DNA of 57,396 nucleotides from Gammaproteobacteria bacterium (GCA_013286215.1 JABDGC010000006.1:1-57396), one strand, 5' to 3'; positions 1 to 9,617 are shown, counted from the stretch's first letter. Notes: generated by a model from the sequence alone, not told the origin. Numbers and translations: made by a program.

Positions 1-1
1 T

Positions 2-577
2 TTCACTTCGCCGATTCGTCGCTACCCCGATCTTCTGGTGCATCGCGGCATTCGCAGCGTCTTGCAAAAGCAGGCTCCCCCCGTGGATGCCATGTCGGCC
101 TATGAAAAATTTGGCGAACATTGCTCGACCACCGAGCGCCGTGCCGACGATGCCACGCGCGAGGCTGTGGATTGGCTGAAATGCGAATTCATCATGGACA
201 AGGTCGGCGAGACCTTTGACGGCGTCATCTCCGGTGTCACCGGTTTTGGCCTCTTTGTCGAACTCACTGGCATCTATGTAGAAGGCTTGGTGCATATCAG
301 CACCCTGCCCAACGATTATTATCATTTTAATTCCATGAAGCTGAGCCTCGAGGGCGAACGCTCCAAATGCGCTTATCGCCTCGGAGACACCATCAAGGTC
401 CGCGTGGCACGCGTTGATTTAGACGAACGCGAGATTGATTTTGTCGTCGCCGATGTGGAAGTCCGCGAGCGAGCGCCGAAAAAATCCGGAAAAAGGAAAG
501 ACAAGGAAAAGAGCAAAGAGAAAGAAAAAGAGAGCGGCAAGAAAGCACCGAAAAAGAAGAGAAGACGCCGGCGTTAA
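2..577 (+). CDS. rnr: Ribonuclease R, C-terminal part (5' end outside window)
   Basis: This is the 3' portion of the processive 3'-to-5' exoribonuclease RNase R, which degrades structured RNA. The frame is open from base 2 and starts with FTSPIRRYPDLLVHR, the highly conserved end of the RNB catalytic domain. After a short linker comes an S1 RNA-binding domain (GVISGVTGFGLFVEL and GLVHIST are visible). The protein ends in a lysine/arginine-rich tail of about 35 residues, as in other RNase R proteins. rlmB follows 45 bases downstream on the same strand, the same rnr-rlmB order as in E. coli. The N-terminal domains lie upstream of the window, so their integrity cannot be judged. Confidence 0.95.
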   Translation, partial: FTSPIRRYPDLLVHRGIRSVLQKQAPPVDAMSAYEKFGEHCSTTERRADDATREAVDWLKCEFIMDKVGETFDGVISGVTGFGLFVELTGIYVEGLVHISTLPNDYYHFNSMKLSLEGERSKCAYRLGDTIKVRVARVDLDEREIDFVVADVEVRERAPKKSGKRKDKEKSKEKEKESGKKAPKKKRRRRR

Positions 578-622
578 AGGTAGGGCTATTTTTCAAGGTA
601 CTGTGAACGGTTTTTCCATTCT

Positions 623-1387
623 ATGAGTGAAAAGAACATCATCTTTGGCCTCCACGCCGTGGAGGCTTTGCTGGCAAACCAACCGGAGCGCATTCGGCGC
701 GCCTATCTGATTGATCACGCGAAGCAGCACGAGCGTTCGGACCATAAACTGCAGAAAATTATCAAGGCCTTTGGTGGTCACGGCATTTCCTATGATTGGC
801 TGTCCCGCGAGGCGCTGGATCGCTTGACCCATCAAGGCAAGCACCAAGGCGTCGCTGTGGAGTGCGCCGCAGCTCGGAGTCATAGCGAAAGCGATTTGAA
901 AGATTTGCTGGATAAGCTGCAAGAGCCGCCGCTTCTGCTCATCCTGGATAGCATTCAAGATCCGCATAATCTGGGAGCTTGTCTGCGCACGGCCGATGCG
1001 GCCGGTGTGCACGCCGTGCTTGCTCCCAAGGACAAGTCGGTCGGCTTGACTCCCACGGTGACTAAGGTAGCCTGCGGCGCGGCGGAAGTCGTGCCCTTCG
1101 TCCAAGTCACTAATTTAGCTCGCACCCTGGAGCAGTTAAAAGAAAGAGGCATCTGGCTCTTCGGTATGGCCGATGGGGCTGAAAAAAGCCTCTACCAAGA
1201 GGATTTGAAAATACCGTTGGGCCTGGTTTTGGGCAACGAAGAGAAAGGCCTGCGTCATCTCACGCGCGAAACCTGCGATGTGTTGCTGAAAATTCCCATG
1301 CAGGGCTTTGTCTCCAGCCTGAATGTGTCCGTCGCGACCGGCGTTTGTCTCTTTGAGGTTCTGCGACAGCGGAAACGGCTTTTATGA
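623..1387 (+). CDS. rlmB: 23S rRNA (guanosine-2'-O-)-methyltransferase RlmB
   Basis: SPOUT-class (TrmH family) methyltransferase that uses S-adenosylmethionine to methylate the 2'-OH of G2251 in 23S rRNA (E. coli numbering). It has 254 residues, near the usual 240-250. An N-terminal substrate-binding domain starts IIFGLHAVEALL. The catalytic domain shows DSIQDPHNLGACLRTADAAG, LVLGNEEKGLR and the C-terminal knot motif SSLNVSVATGVCLFE. The ATG start follows the rnr stop closely, so the two are probably co-transcribed. It is convergent with ychF, with only six bases between the stop codons. Confidence 0.95.
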   Translation: MSEKNIIFGLHAVEALLANQPERIRRAYLIDHAKQHERSDHKLQKIIKAFGGHGISYDWLSREALDRLTHQGKHQGVAVECAAARSHSESDLKDLLDKLQEPPLLLILDSIQDPHNLGACLRTADAAGVHAVLAPKDKSVGLTPTVTKVACGAAEVVPFVQVTNLARTLEQLKERGIWLFGMADGAEKSLYQEDLKIPLGLVLGNEEKGLRHLTRETCDVLLKIPMQGFVSSLNVSVATGVCLFEVLRQRKRLL

Positions 1388-1393
1388 AGTGCT

Positions 1394-2485
1394 TTACACG
1401 TTAAACCGGAAGAAAATAACGTCGCCGTCTTTCACGACATAATCCTTGCCTTCCAGTCGCCATTTGCCGGCTTCTTTGGCGCCCTGTTCACCCTTGAAAT
1501 GAATGTAGTCGTCGTAGGCAATGACTTCGGCGCGAATGAAGCCTTTTTCGAAATCCGTGTGAATGACGCCGGCAGCGGCAGGAGCGAGGGCTTTGGAAGG
1601 GATGGTCCAGGCGCGTACTTCTTTGACGCCGGCGGTGAAATAGGTTTCGAGGCCCAGCAGCTTGTAGGCTGCGTGGATCACGCGATTCAAGCCAGGTTCA
1701 TCCAGTTTCAAGTCGGCTAAAAAGGCTTTTTTCTCTTCGTCGTTCAGCTCCGATAACTCTGCTTCCAGCCGGGCACAAAGGGTAACCATTTGCGCGCCTT
1801 CTGCGGCAGCGATTTGTTGGACTTGGTCGAGAAGGGGGTTGTTGCTAAAGCCATCCTCGGCCACATTGGCGACATAAAGAGTCGGCTTCATGGTCAGCAA
1901 TTGCAGCGGGCGCAAGAGTTGGTTTTCTTCTGGCGTCAGTTTCAGGCTGCGTATCGGCAAGCCTTTATTGAGGTGAGGTTTGACACGCTCCAGTAAGGCG
2001 GCTTCTGCCTGCGCGGCCTTGTCGCCGGACTTGACCTGCTTTTGCAGGCGCTGCATGGCCTTGTCCACGGTTTCGAGATCGGCCAGCGCTAATTCCATGT
2101 TAATGACTTCAATATCGGCAGCCGGATTGACCTTGTCGGCGACATGGATGACATTGGGATCTTCAAAGCAGCGCACTACTTGAGCGATGGCGTCCGTTTC
2201 GCGAATGTGGGCCAGGAATTTATTTCCCAGGCCTTCTCCTTTGGAGGCGCCTTTGACCAAGCCCGCGATATCGACGAACTCAACGGTCGTGGGCACGATG
2301 CGCTCGGGCTTCACGATAGCCGCGATTTTATCCTGGCGGGGATCGGGAATGGGAACGATGCCAATGTTTGGCTCAATGGTGCAGAAAGGATAATTTTCCG
2401 CGGAAACCGCGGCCTTCGTCAGGCAGTTAAAGAGCGTTGATTTGCCTACGTTAGGCAGTCCCACGATACCGCATTTCAGACCCAT
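1394..2485 (-). CDS. ychF: Ribosome-binding ATPase YchF (OLA1 family)
   Basis: Obg-related P-loop protein of 363 residues, the standard family length. It prefers ATP, binds 70S ribosomes and acts as a translation-associated regulator. The Walker A motif GLPNVGKST lies near residue 9, switch II is [17 protein letters not shown], and the base-recognition site reads NVAED in place of NKxD, as expected for an ATP-preferring YchF. A coiled-coil insertion (residues about 130-200) and a C-terminal TGS domain ([10 protein letters not shown] to [12 protein letters not shown]) follow. It is the last gene of the minus-strand run prs-rplY-pth-ychF; pth ends five bases upstream of the start. Confidence 0.96.
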   Translation of the reverse strand: MGLKCGIVGLPNVGKSTLFNCLTKAAVSAENYPFCTIEPNIGIVPIPDPRQDKIAAIVKPERIVPTTVEFVDIAGLVKGASKGEGLGNKFLAHIRETDAIAQVVRCFEDPNVIHVADKVNPAADIEVINMELALADLETVDKAMQRLQKQVKSGDKAAQAEAALLERVKPHLNKGLPIRSLKLTPEENQLLRPLQLLTMKPTLYVANVAEDGFSNNPLLDQVQQIAAAEGAQMVTLCARLEAELSELNDEEKKAFLADLKLDEPGLNRVIHAAYKLLGLETYFTAGVKEVRAWTIPSKALAPAAAGVIHTDFEKGFIRAEVIAYDDYIHFKGEQGAKEAGKWRLEGKDYVVKDGDVIFFRFNV

Positions 2486-2490
2486 TGCAT

Positions 2491-3069
2491 TTACTCCGAA
2501 TGTAATTGTTGCATTGCTTTTTGAATAGCGCCTTCCAGGATCAAAGGTAAAACCGTCTGAGACCGCTCCAACGCGGAATCAATGAGCTGGCGATCTGATT
2601 TGGACGGCGCGCTTAATACGTAATCCGCAACGTCATCGCTGTGGCCGGGATGGCCAACGCCGATGCGCAGGCGGTGAAACTGTTTCGTTTGTAATTGCTC
2701 GATAATGTCCTTTAAGCCATTGTGCCCGCCGGAGCCACCGTCGAATTTCAAACGCGCGACGCCCGGCGGCAGATCAATTTCATCATGGACGATCAGGATG
2801 GCTTCCGGGGGCAGATTATAAAATTGAGCCATAGCGCGAACACCGAGCCCGCTTCGATTCATGAAGGTTGTTGGAATAAGCGCATAGCACTTGAATTGAT
2901 CGACTGCGAGAGAAGCACAGCTGCCGTGAAATTTTGCCTCAGGGCGTAAGATGCTGGAGGTCAATTTTACTAATGCTTCAACAAACCAGGCGCCGGCGTT
3001 ATGTCGGGTTTTTGCGTATTTTTCCCCGGGATTTCCGAGGCCGACGATTAATTGAATCGGTTGTGACAT
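2491..3069 (-). CDS. pth: Peptidyl-tRNA hydrolase
   Basis: Cleaves the ester bond of peptidyl-tRNA released from stalled ribosomes so that tRNA is recycled. I chose the ATG at 3069, giving [15 protein letters not shown], because family proteins begin just before the I-V-G-L-G-N-P motif; a longer frame to 3099 adds ten unconserved residues. Visible motifs are [17 protein letters not shown] (catalytic His in TRHNAG), [16 protein letters not shown] and [12 protein letters not shown]. About 192 residues, a normal length. It sits between rplY and ychF, a common gammaproteobacterial arrangement. Confidence 0.95.
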   Translation of the reverse strand: MSQPIQLIVGLGNPGEKYAKTRHNAGAWFVEALVKLTSSILRPEAKFHGSCASLAVDQFKCYALIPTTFMNRSGLGVRAMAQFYNLPPEAILIVHDEIDLPPGVARLKFDGGSGGHNGLKDIIEQLQTKQFHRLRIGVGHPGHSDDVADYVLSAPSKSDRQLIDSALERSQTVLPLILEGAIQKAMQQLHSE

Positions 3070-3139
3070 GAGTTCGGTCCCCCCGTCCCCTCTTCCCACG
3101 CTAGTTCGGTTTCTCTATCCCCATGGCAGTGTCCCTAAT

Positions 3140-3172
3140 CCTCATCGCCGTTGGAAACCGGCGGCGATGAGG
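3140..3172. other. Hairpin between rplY and pth
   Basis: An 11-bp perfect inverted repeat (CCTCATCGCCG at 3140-3150 and CGGCGATGAGG at 3162-3172) with an 11-nt loop lies between rplY and pth. On the minus strand it is not followed by a T-run, so it is not a textbook intrinsic terminator. It could be an mRNA stability or processing hairpin that uncouples rplY from pth expression. Confidence 0.5.
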
Positions 3173-3198
3173 GGGTGATATTTACTGAGAGCGGATTC

Positions 3199-3903
3199 TT
3201 ACTTCTTATCTTCCTTCTTTGCCTCAGTCCCAGCCTTTTGTTCGGTTCCAGCGGCAGCGGCACCCTCAGCAGGAGCTCCTTCTGCCCCAGCAGCGGCCTC
3301 TGCGGCGGCGGGAGCGGGTTCTTCAACTTCAGCGCGTGGCATGTGGAGGTTGGCGACAGGTAAATCGCGACCATGGCTTAAGGCGACGAGTTCAACGCCT
3401 GCCGGCAATTTCAACTCAGAAAGATGGAGCAATTGGTCGAGGCCAAGGTTGGAGACGTCGACTTCAATGAATTCCGGCAGATTGGCGGGAAGACAGCTGA
3501 CTTCCACGTCGGACAGCAAGTGAGACAACAGTCCCCCTTCTTTGACGCCCGGCGCTTGATCGGCGCCAATGAAATGCAAGGGAACGTGCATTTTGAGTTT
3601 TTCGTCGGCGCGGATTCGTTGGAAATCCATATGCAGGACGCGGGGTTTGTAGGCGTGGCGCTGCAAGTCTTTCAAAATGACTTTTTCAGCTTCGGCTCCC
3701 ACTTTCAGGGTTAAAATGTGGGTGTAGAAACCCTCATTTTGCAGGGCGACCAATACCTTATTGTGGTCCAAAAGCAGCGGTGTCGGCTCTTTGCCGGCGC
3801 CATAAAGAATGGCGGGCACCTGATCTGCGCGACGTAGGCGGCGGCTCGCACCTTTCCCCTTGTCTTGACGCGGTTGTGCTTCAAGTTCAAACGAAATAGC
3901 CAT
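3199..3903 (-). CDS. rplY: 50S ribosomal protein L25, general stress protein Ctc type
   Basis: L25 binds 5S rRNA in the large ribosomal subunit. The long (CTC/TL5) form is seen here: an N-terminal L25 domain (MAISFELEAQPRQDKGKG, RRLRRADQVPAILYG) and a C-terminal beta domain, then an acidic, alanine-rich low-complexity tail ending in lysines (residues about 195-234). I chose the ATG at 3903 because L25 homologs start at this MxxSFELxAQ segment; the open frame to 3993 adds 30 unconserved residues. It lies downstream of prs and upstream of pth. Confidence 0.93.
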   Translation of the reverse strand: MAISFELEAQPRQDKGKGASRRLRRADQVPAILYGAGKEPTPLLLDHNKVLVALQNEGFYTHILTLKVGAEAEKVILKDLQRHAYKPRVLHMDFQRIRADEKLKMHVPLHFIGADQAPGVKEGGLLSHLLSDVEVSCLPANLPEFIEVDVSNLGLDQLLHLSELKLPAGVELVALSHGRDLPVANLHMPRAEVEEPAPAAAEAAAGAEGAPAEGAAAAGTEQKAGTEAKKEDKK

Positions 3904-3931
3904 GATCATCTCCAAAAATAAGTAAGTTAAG

Positions 3932-3956
3932 TTTCGTACCTGCGACCGGTACGAAA
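3932..3956. promoter_or_regulatory. Hairpin in the prs-rplY intergenic leader
   Basis: A perfect 9-bp stem (TTTCGTACC at 3932-3940, GGTACGAAA at 3948-3956) with a 7-nt loop lies in the 96-base gap between prs and rplY, 29 bases upstream of the rplY start. There is no adjacent T-run on the minus strand, so a leader or processing element is as likely as a terminator. Its role is not known. Confidence 0.45.
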
Positions 3957-3999
3957 GGGCGCCAATTGTAGCTGAATTACTCCCCTTTGTCACCCTGGG

Positions 4000-4947
4000 T
4001 TATTCAACAAACATCTGGCTTAAGGAGTCCGCCGTGCTAATGCGGCGGATGGCTTCGGCCATCATTTTGCTGAGGTCCAGGCTGCGGATGCGTGGTTCCT
4101 TGCAGGCTTGCTCGCTCAGCGGGATGGTGTCTGCGACGACCAATTCATCCAGGGATGAATTTCTGATATTTTCAATAGCTTGACCAGAAAGCACGGGGTG
4201 GGTGATGTAGGCCGCGACCCGATTGGCACCATGCTCTTTCAGCGCTTCGATGGCGCGGCAGAGGGTGCTAGCAGTGTCCACAATATCGTCGACGATGATG
4301 CAATCCCGGCCTTGGACATCGCCGATGATGTGCATGACTTGGGCTTCGTTGGGGCGCGGACGGCGCTTGTCGATAATGGCTAAATCAGCTCCGGCGATGC
4401 GCTTGGCAATAGCTCTGGCGCGGATCACGCCGCCGACGTCGGGAGAAACCACCATGACATTTTTATAGCCATTCTTGCCGATATCGTCGAGCATAATGGG
4501 GGTGCTATAGAGGTTGTCCACGGGCATGTAGAAAAAGCCTTGGATTTGGTCGGCATGCAAATCCACGGTAACCAGGCGGCTGATGCCGACCGAGGCCATC
4601 ATATCGGCGACGATTTTGGCGGTAATCGGCACGCGGGCGGAACGAACGCGACGGTCTTGCCGGGCATAGCCAAAATAAGGAACAACGGCAGTAATTTTAA
4701 CGGCCGAGGCACGGCGCAAGGCGTCGGCCAGCAGCATCAGCTCCATCAAGTTGTCATTCGCGGGAGCGCAGGTGGATTGGATGATAAAGACGTCACGGCC
4801 GCGGACATTTTCCTCGATTTCAACCAGGGTTTCGCCGTCGCTAAAATGACTGACGGAGGCCTTCCCCAAATGGGTTTTCAGGTGTTCAGCAATGCGCTGG
4901 GCTAGATCGTGATTGGCGTTTCCGTTGAAAACCATGATTTCTGCCAT
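4000..4947 (-). CDS. prs: Ribose-phosphate pyrophosphokinase (PRPP synthase)
   Basis: Makes 5-phosphoribosyl 1-diphosphate from ribose 5-phosphate and ATP for nucleotide, histidine and tryptophan synthesis. It has 315 residues, the standard class I length. Visible are the N-terminal [15 protein letters not shown] segment, the ATP loop [10 protein letters not shown], the catalytic flexible-loop region KRRPRPNEA and the PRPP-binding loop [14 protein letters not shown]. It lies directly downstream of tRNA-Gln and lolB on the minus strand; in most gammaproteobacteria ispE lies between lolB and prs, and it is absent here. Confidence 0.97.
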   Translation of the reverse strand: MAEIMVFNGNANHDLAQRIAEHLKTHLGKASVSHFSDGETLVEIEENVRGRDVFIIQSTCAPANDNLMELMLLADALRRASAVKITAVVPYFGYARQDRRVRSARVPITAKIVADMMASVGISRLVTVDLHADQIQGFFYMPVDNLYSTPIMLDDIGKNGYKNVMVVSPDVGGVIRARAIAKRIAGADLAIIDKRRPRPNEAQVMHIIGDVQGRDCIIVDDIVDTASTLCRAIEALKEHGANRVAAYITHPVLSGQAIENIRNSSLDELVVADTIPLSEQACKEPRIRSLDLSKMMAEAIRRISTADSLSQMFVE

Positions 4948-4993
4948 GGCGGGTTCCTTAGCATGATTAAAATTTATTAAGAAGATGAAAAAT

Positions 4994-5065
4994 CTGGGGT
5001 GCTAGGATTCGAACCTAGGAATGCCGGGATCAAAACCCGGTGCCTTACCGCTTGGCTACACCCCA
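4994..5065 (-). tRNA. tRNA-Gln (anticodon TTG)
   Basis: The minus strand folds into a 72-nt cloverleaf. The acceptor stem pairs TGGGGTG with CACCCCA, the discriminator is G, the T-arm has the standard GGTTCGAATCC, and the anticodon loop TTTTGAT gives anticodon TTG (reads CAA/CAG). The 3' CCA is not encoded (the next bases are ATT), so it must be added by the CCA-adding enzyme. A tRNA-Gln at the lolB-prs junction is typical of gammaproteobacteria. Confidence 0.93.
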
Positions 5066-5119
5066 TTTGTAGGGGGGTATTGTGCTTATCGAGGCCCAGG
5101 GTGTCAATGGATATTTGTG

Positions 5120-5716
5120 TTAACTTCCCCACTGATAAATCACAATCTTAATATTCAATTGGGGATGCTGCAGTACAATTTTGGTCGGCAATTCTGCATG
5201 ATTAAAGACAGCATATTGTTTAAACCAAAGCTGCCAGTTTTGCTGCGTGAGACGGGTCAGGCGATGGTATTGGTCAAATTCTTTTTGCGCGGGAAGAGAA
5301 GGGACTGGTAAACCCCGAGCCCAATAGTAGAGATTCGATACAGGTAGCTTCCACCCGAGTTGTCTGTATAAAAGTTGTTCTGCATCCGGCGCGGAAAAGG
5401 TTTTACCCTCGGGGGTTTGCAGCGTGACCAGGCCCGGCTTACCATAAATTTGTACCGCGTTCGCTCCCAGGGGGCCAAAAAGAGAGAGACTGTAGGTTTG
5501 ACCATTTTGTTGCCAATTGAGGTTGGCGCTGCCGCCATCGGCGGGCGTGCGCACGGCAATGGCCCCTTGCAGTTTCCAGTGGCGCAGCTCTTGCAGGGTT
5601 TGCTGACGTTCTTTCCAGGACAGGGGCAGCGGCTTGGAAGAAGGCGGCGCTAGGGTGGAGCAGGCCGTGAGAAACAAGAAAAAAATAAAGCCGATGCTTT
5701 TGATTCCTTTCATCAT
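5120..5716 (-). CDS. lolB: Outer-membrane lipoprotein receptor LolB
   Basis: LolB takes lipoproteins from the periplasmic carrier LolA and inserts them into the outer membrane. It has a lipoprotein signal with lipobox FLTAC (modified Cys near residue 19), then a Lol-fold domain: WKLQGAIAVRTPADGGSANL, WQQNGQTYSLSLFGPLGANAV and YYWARGLPVPS are recognisable. Length is 198 residues, normal for the family. It is divergent from hemA, as in E. coli, with 91 bases between the starts. Confidence 0.92.
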   Translation of the reverse strand: MMKGIKSIGFIFFLFLTACSTLAPPSSKPLPLSWKERQQTLQELRHWKLQGAIAVRTPADGGSANLNWQQNGQTYSLSLFGPLGANAVQIYGKPGLVTLQTPEGKTFSAPDAEQLLYRQLGWKLPVSNLYYWARGLPVPSLPAQKEFDQYHRLTRLTQQNWQLWFKQYAVFNHAELPTKIVLQHPQLNIKIVIYQWGS

Positions 5717-5807
5717 AGTTATCCCTTTAGCTTTTCATACTATTGTTTTAAACTACGCCCAGTTTAAGTCAATTTTATAAACAAACAAAGCTGATTATTA
5801 CGACCCT

Positions 5808-7109
5808 ATGTCTATTATTGTTTGTGGCATCAACCATAAAACAGCCTCCGTCGCGTTGCGCGAAAAGGTTTTTTTTGCGTTGGAAAAATTACCGCTTTAT
5901 TTACAAGACCTGCTGTCCAGTGGTCTCGCCAGGGAAGCCGTCTTGTTGTCCACCTGTAATCGTTCGGAACTCTATTGTGAAGCCGGGGCAATCCAGGAGG
6001 TCCAAGCTTGGTTTTGCCGTCAGGGACTGGATTGGAAAAGTGATAATGAAGCGTTGAAAGAGGAGCTGCGTTCGGTGCTCTATGTATATCAGGGCCAGCA
6101 AGCAGTTGAACATATTATGAAGGTCGCTTGTGGCCTGGACTCCATGGTCTTGGGTGAGCCGGAAATTCTGGGGCAGGTGAAAGTGGCTTTTTCGGAAAGC
6201 TGCACGGCTGGTGCTGTTGGCAGTTCCTTCCACCGACTGTTTCAACACGTCTTCGCCATTGCAAAAGAAATTCGCTCCACCACGGCCATCGGCGCCTGCC
6301 CCATGTCAATCGCCTCGACGACCATGACGCTGGCCAAGCGTCTCTTCAACGCACAGCCCAGCAAACCGCTTTCTGAAGCGGCTATTCTTTTGCTCGGCGC
6401 CGGCGACACTATTCAATTAATTTTGCGCTACCTGCAGGTTGCTCCGGTCAAAAAAATCTGGATCGTCAATCGCAGCCTCGAAAAAGCGGCGCAGTTAGCG
6501 GATATCTACGGCGCAGAAGCCATCGGCTTAAACCACTTGGCCGCCGTTGTGTCGCAGGCCGACCTCATGATTACGGCCACGGGAAGTCTGGAGCCTCTGG
6601 TGACTGCGTCCCTGCTGGAAAAAACCCTGGCTGCTGGTAAGGCCCCGCTGACTATTTTTGATCTGGCGGTTCCCCGAGACGTGGAACCGGAAGCGGCCGC
6701 TCTGCCCGGGGTTCAGCTTTATTGTATCGACGATTTGAAAGCCATTATTCAGGAAAACCATTCGAACCGGCAGCATGCGGCGGAAAAAGCCCAGGAAGTG
6801 ATTCGCAAACGCAGCGAGGAATGGCTGCTGCAACAGCATTCTCAGGACCAGGTTTCTGACACCATTCGTGCTTATCGCGAACAGATCGAGACCATTTGCG
6901 AGGCGGAGCTTGCCAAGGCGCTGCGTCAATTGGGCAACCGGCAGGATGCGGAAATCGTGTTGCGCCAGTTTGCCTATGGGGTGACCAACAAATTATTGCA
7001 CGCACCCTCGGTTCAGTTACGCCAGGCCGGCTCCGAAGGACGGCTGGATCTTTTGCGTTTGGCGAAACAGTTATTAGCGATCCCTGAATTTGAGCAGAAG
7101 GTAATATGA
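5808..7109 (+). CDS. hemA: Glutamyl-tRNA reductase
   Basis: NADPH-dependent reduction of Glu-tRNA to glutamate-1-semialdehyde, the first committed step of the C5 tetrapyrrole pathway. It has 433 residues. The N-terminal catalytic domain contains [14 protein letters not shown] and the catalytic cysteine in [27 protein letters not shown] follows. The Rossmann domain has [10 protein letters not shown] and IVNRSLEKA, then a C-terminal dimerisation helix. The stop overlaps the prfA start (ATGA). With hemB in the same window the organism makes its own heme precursors, consistent with the cytochrome oxidase genes nearby. Confidence 0.96.
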   Translation: MSIIVCGINHKTASVALREKVFFALEKLPLYLQDLLSSGLAREAVLLSTCNRSELYCEAGAIQEVQAWFCRQGLDWKSDNEALKEELRSVLYVYQGQQAVEHIMKVACGLDSMVLGEPEILGQVKVAFSESCTAGAVGSSFHRLFQHVFAIAKEIRSTTAIGACPMSIASTTMTLAKRLFNAQPSKPLSEAAILLLGAGDTIQLILRYLQVAPVKKIWIVNRSLEKAAQLADIYGAEAIGLNHLAAVVSQADLMITATGSLEPLVTASLLEKTLAAGKAPLTIFDLAVPRDVEPEAAALPGVQLYCIDDLKAIIQENHSNRQHAAEKAQEVIRKRSEEWLLQQHSQDQVSDTIRAYREQIETICEAELAKALRQLGNRQDAEIVLRQFAYGVTNKLLHAPSVQLRQAGSEGRLDLLRLAKQLLAIPEFEQKVI

Positions 7110-8185
7110 AGCCGGTACTCCTGAAAAAATTAACGAGCCTGAGTGAACGCTATCGTGAACTCGCAACCCTGCTTTCAGATCCCAAGGCTGCGGATGATAT
7201 GAACCGCTTCCGGGATTTATCGAAAGAATACGCCCAGCTCGAACCCATCGTCGAAGGCTTTGCGCGCTATCAAGCGTTTTGCAAGGAAATTGAGGATATC
7301 CGGCTCTTGCTGGAGGACGCCGACGCCGAAATGCAGAGCCTGGCCAAGCAGGAAATTAAAGTGGCCGAGGAACAAAAAGAAAAAATGGAGCAGGAACTGC
7401 AGGTTTATCTGCTACCGACCGATCCGCACGACAATAACAATATCTTTTTAGAAATCCGCGCCGGCGCCGGCGGGGACGAAGCAGCCATTTTTGCCGGCGA
7501 TTTATATCGCATGTACACCCGCTACGCCGAAACCCGCCGTTGGAAAACCGAAATTATTCATGAAAGCGTCGGCGAGCACGGCGGCTACAAGGAAGTGATT
7601 GTCCGCGTCATCGGCAAGGGCGCCTACTCGAATTTTAAATTTGAGTCCGGCGTTCATCGCGTGCAGCGTGTTCCGGACACTGAGGCACAAGGCCGCATTC
7701 ATACCTCCACCTGCACCATCGCCGTGCTGCCGGAGTTGGACGAGGTCGAAGACATCGAGATCAACCCTGCGGATTTGCGTACGGACACCTTTCGTGCATC
7801 CGGGGCCGGAGGCCAGCACGTCAATAAAACCGATTCCGCCATTCGCATCACGCATATTCCAACCGGCCTGGTCGTAGAGTGTCAGGACGAGCGTTCGCAG
7901 CATAAGAACCGTGCCAGGGCGATGGCCTTGTTGAAAGCCAAAATGATCTCGCAGGAACGCGAGAAGCAAAGAAAGGAGCAGGCTGAAAACCGGCGGAGCC
8001 TGGTCGGCACCGGCGATCGCTCCGAGCGCATCCGCACCTATAACTACCCGCAGGGCCGCGTCACTGATCATCGCATTAACCTCACCTTGTATAAGCTGAC
8101 TAGCATTCTGGAGGGCGACCTGGAGCCGCTGATCTCCGCTCTGGCCTTGGAGCATCAGGCCGATCTTTTGGCGACCCTCGAGTAA
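7106..8185 (+). CDS. prfA: Peptide chain release factor 1
   Basis: Recognises UAA and UAG stop codons and triggers peptidyl-tRNA hydrolysis. It has 359 residues. The GGQ motif is visible in [16 protein letters not shown] and the anticodon-mimic PxT motif reads PDT in [14 protein letters not shown], where E. coli RF1 has PAT. The start overlaps the hemA stop by four bases, indicating translational coupling, and prmC, which methylates the GGQ glutamine, follows after four bases. Confidence 0.97.
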   Translation: MKPVLLKKLTSLSERYRELATLLSDPKAADDMNRFRDLSKEYAQLEPIVEGFARYQAFCKEIEDIRLLLEDADAEMQSLAKQEIKVAEEQKEKMEQELQVYLLPTDPHDNNNIFLEIRAGAGGDEAAIFAGDLYRMYTRYAETRRWKTEIIHESVGEHGGYKEVIVRVIGKGAYSNFKFESGVHRVQRVPDTEAQGRIHTSTCTIAVLPELDEVEDIEINPADLRTDTFRASGAGGQHVNKTDSAIRITHIPTGLVVECQDERSQHKNRARAMALLKAKMISQEREKQRKEQAENRRSLVGTGDRSERIRTYNYPQGRVTDHRINLTLYKLTSILEGDLEPLISALALEHQADLLATLE

Positions 8186-8189
8186 CGTT

Positions 8190-9032
8190 GTGCGTTTGGA
8201 TGCGGCAATCGCATGGGGAAGTCGGGCGCTTTCGGAGAGCAGTGACAGCGCCAAGCTCGATGCCGAATTGCTCTTGGCCGAGCTGCTGCAATGTTCGCGC
8301 GCCCAGCTGATCGCGCACGCAGAACGTTTTCTCACCGGCGCCGAGCTGGCGCATTATCAACACTTCATTGCTAGAAGAAAGCAGGGTGAGCCGCTAGCCT
8401 ATCTGACAGGCCACAAAGAGTTTTGGTCCTTGGACCTGCGTGTGACGCCGGCCACGCTGATTCCCCGCCCGGAAACCGAACTTTTGGTGGAGCGCACTTT
8501 GGCGCTTTTTCCAAACGATGAAAGGCGGCGGAGCATCGCGGATTTGGGAACAGGCAGCGGTGCTGTGGCTCTAGCGTTGAGCCAGGAGCGTCCGGCTTGG
8601 GAAGTCTATGCCACAGATCAATCGACGGCCGCTTTGGCCGTGGCCCAGCAAAACGCGGTGCACTTGGGACTGGAGCGGGTGCGTTTTTTTCAGGGAAGCT
8701 GGTGCGCGGCTCTGCCAGCTTTGCTGTTTGACGCCATCGTCAGCAATCCGCCCTATCTTTCCGAGAGTGAATGGCAGGGTTGCCAGAAAGAACTCCACTT
8801 TGAGCCGGTCTCGGCTTTGGTCTCAGGCGAGGAGGGCTTGCATGATTTGAGTGAGCTGGTCCACGGCGCCAAAAAATATTTGCGTCCCGGCGCTTATTTG
8901 CTGTTGGAGCATGGCTGGGAGCAAGGGCCGGCGTTGAGAAAGCTTTTGCGGGAAGAAGCTTATCAGGAAGTATGCTCCTATCACGATTTAGCCGGCAGAG
9001 AAAGAGTGACAAGCGGGCGTTGGGCGATATAA
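8190..9032 (+). CDS. prmC: Release factor glutamine N5-methyltransferase PrmC
   Basis: Class I SAM-dependent methyltransferase that methylates the glutamine of the GGQ motif in RF1/RF2. It starts with GTG at 8190, four bases after prfA. A helical N-terminal domain (about 80 residues) precedes the Rossmann core with LIPRPETELLVE, the SAM loop IADLGTGSGAVALAL and the catalytic NPPY in DAIVSNPPYLSESEW. Length 280 residues, normal. The prfA-prmC pairing supports the call over PrmB, which is encoded elsewhere in the window. Confidence 0.95.
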   Translation: MRLDAAIAWGSRALSESSDSAKLDAELLLAELLQCSRAQLIAHAERFLTGAELAHYQHFIARRKQGEPLAYLTGHKEFWSLDLRVTPATLIPRPETELLVERTLALFPNDERRRSIADLGTGSGAVALALSQERPAWEVYATDQSTAALAVAQQNAVHLGLERVRFFQGSWCAALPALLFDAIVSNPPYLSESEWQGCQKELHFEPVSALVSGEEGLHDLSELVHGAKKYLRPGAYLLLEHGWEQGPALRKLLREEAYQEVCSYHDLAGRERVTSGRWAI

Positions 9033-9037
9033 ATACA

Positions 9038-9066
9038 TTGTTTAAGGCGTCGCTTTTTGGTATAGA
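9038..9066 (+). promoter_or_regulatory. Predicted sigma-70 promoter for dksA
   Basis: TTGTTT (9038-9043) and TATAGA (9061-9066) are separated by 17 bases and lie about 47 bases upstream of the dksA ATG, in the gap after prmC. This is a good match to the consensus with ideal spacing. Confidence 0.6.
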
Positions 9067-9112
9067 TGCGAGAAATGGACTACAATTGAGAGTAACACAG
9101 GAGAGAACCTTC

Positions 9113-9577
9113 ATGGCCATTAAAGAAATCCGTGAAAAAGATATCTTAGAACCCAGTCTTGAGACCCTTGGCATTGAACCCTATAAACCGAAAAAGAATG
9201 AAGAATATATGGGGCCCAAAATGCTGCCCCATTTTCGAAAAATTCTGACGGCAATGCGTGACCAAATTATGAAAGGCGTGGATCGAACGGTGACGCACAT
9301 GAAGGAAGAAGCCATTAACTATCCCGATCCCAATGATAGGGCCACCCAGGAAGAAGACTTTCGATTGGAATTGCGTGCCCGAGATCGTGAGCGCAAGCTT
9401 TTGAAGAAGGTAGAAGAAGCGTTGGAGCTTATTAACACCAAAGAATATGGCTATTGCGAGGTCTGTGGTGTCGAAATTGGCTTAAGACGCTTAGAAGCCA
9501 GGCCGACCGCAACCTTGTGTGTAGATTGCAAAGCGCTCGAAGAAATTCGTGAAAAGCAGAAAGCGTCTGATGAGTAG
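9113..9577 (+). CDS. dksA: RNA polymerase-binding transcription factor DksA
   Basis: DksA enters the RNA polymerase secondary channel and, with ppGpp, represses rRNA promoters and activates biosynthetic ones. I chose the ATG at 9113, preceded by a clear CAGGAGAG ribosome-binding site; the frame is open further upstream into prmC but without conservation. The 154-residue protein has the coiled coil, the tip motif DPNDRA (Asp and Ala of the DxxDxA motif are kept), the four-cysteine zinc finger CEVCG...CVDC and the C-terminal helix ALEEIREKQ. It lies immediately upstream of the Dot/Icm cluster. Confidence 0.96.
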   Translation: MAIKEIREKDILEPSLETLGIEPYKPKKNEEYMGPKMLPHFRKILTAMRDQIMKGVDRTVTHMKEEAINYPDPNDRATQEEDFRLELRARDRERKLLKKVEEALELINTKEYGYCEVCGVEIGLRRLEARPTATLCVDCKALEEIREKQKASDE

Positions 9578-9617
9578 CTAACGTCTTGTTTTATTTGTAG
9601 TTATATCTATACACTGC

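Noticed and set aside
3140-3172. Intrinsic terminator after rplY
   Set aside because: Good stem but no T-run on either strand; listed as an unspecified hairpin.
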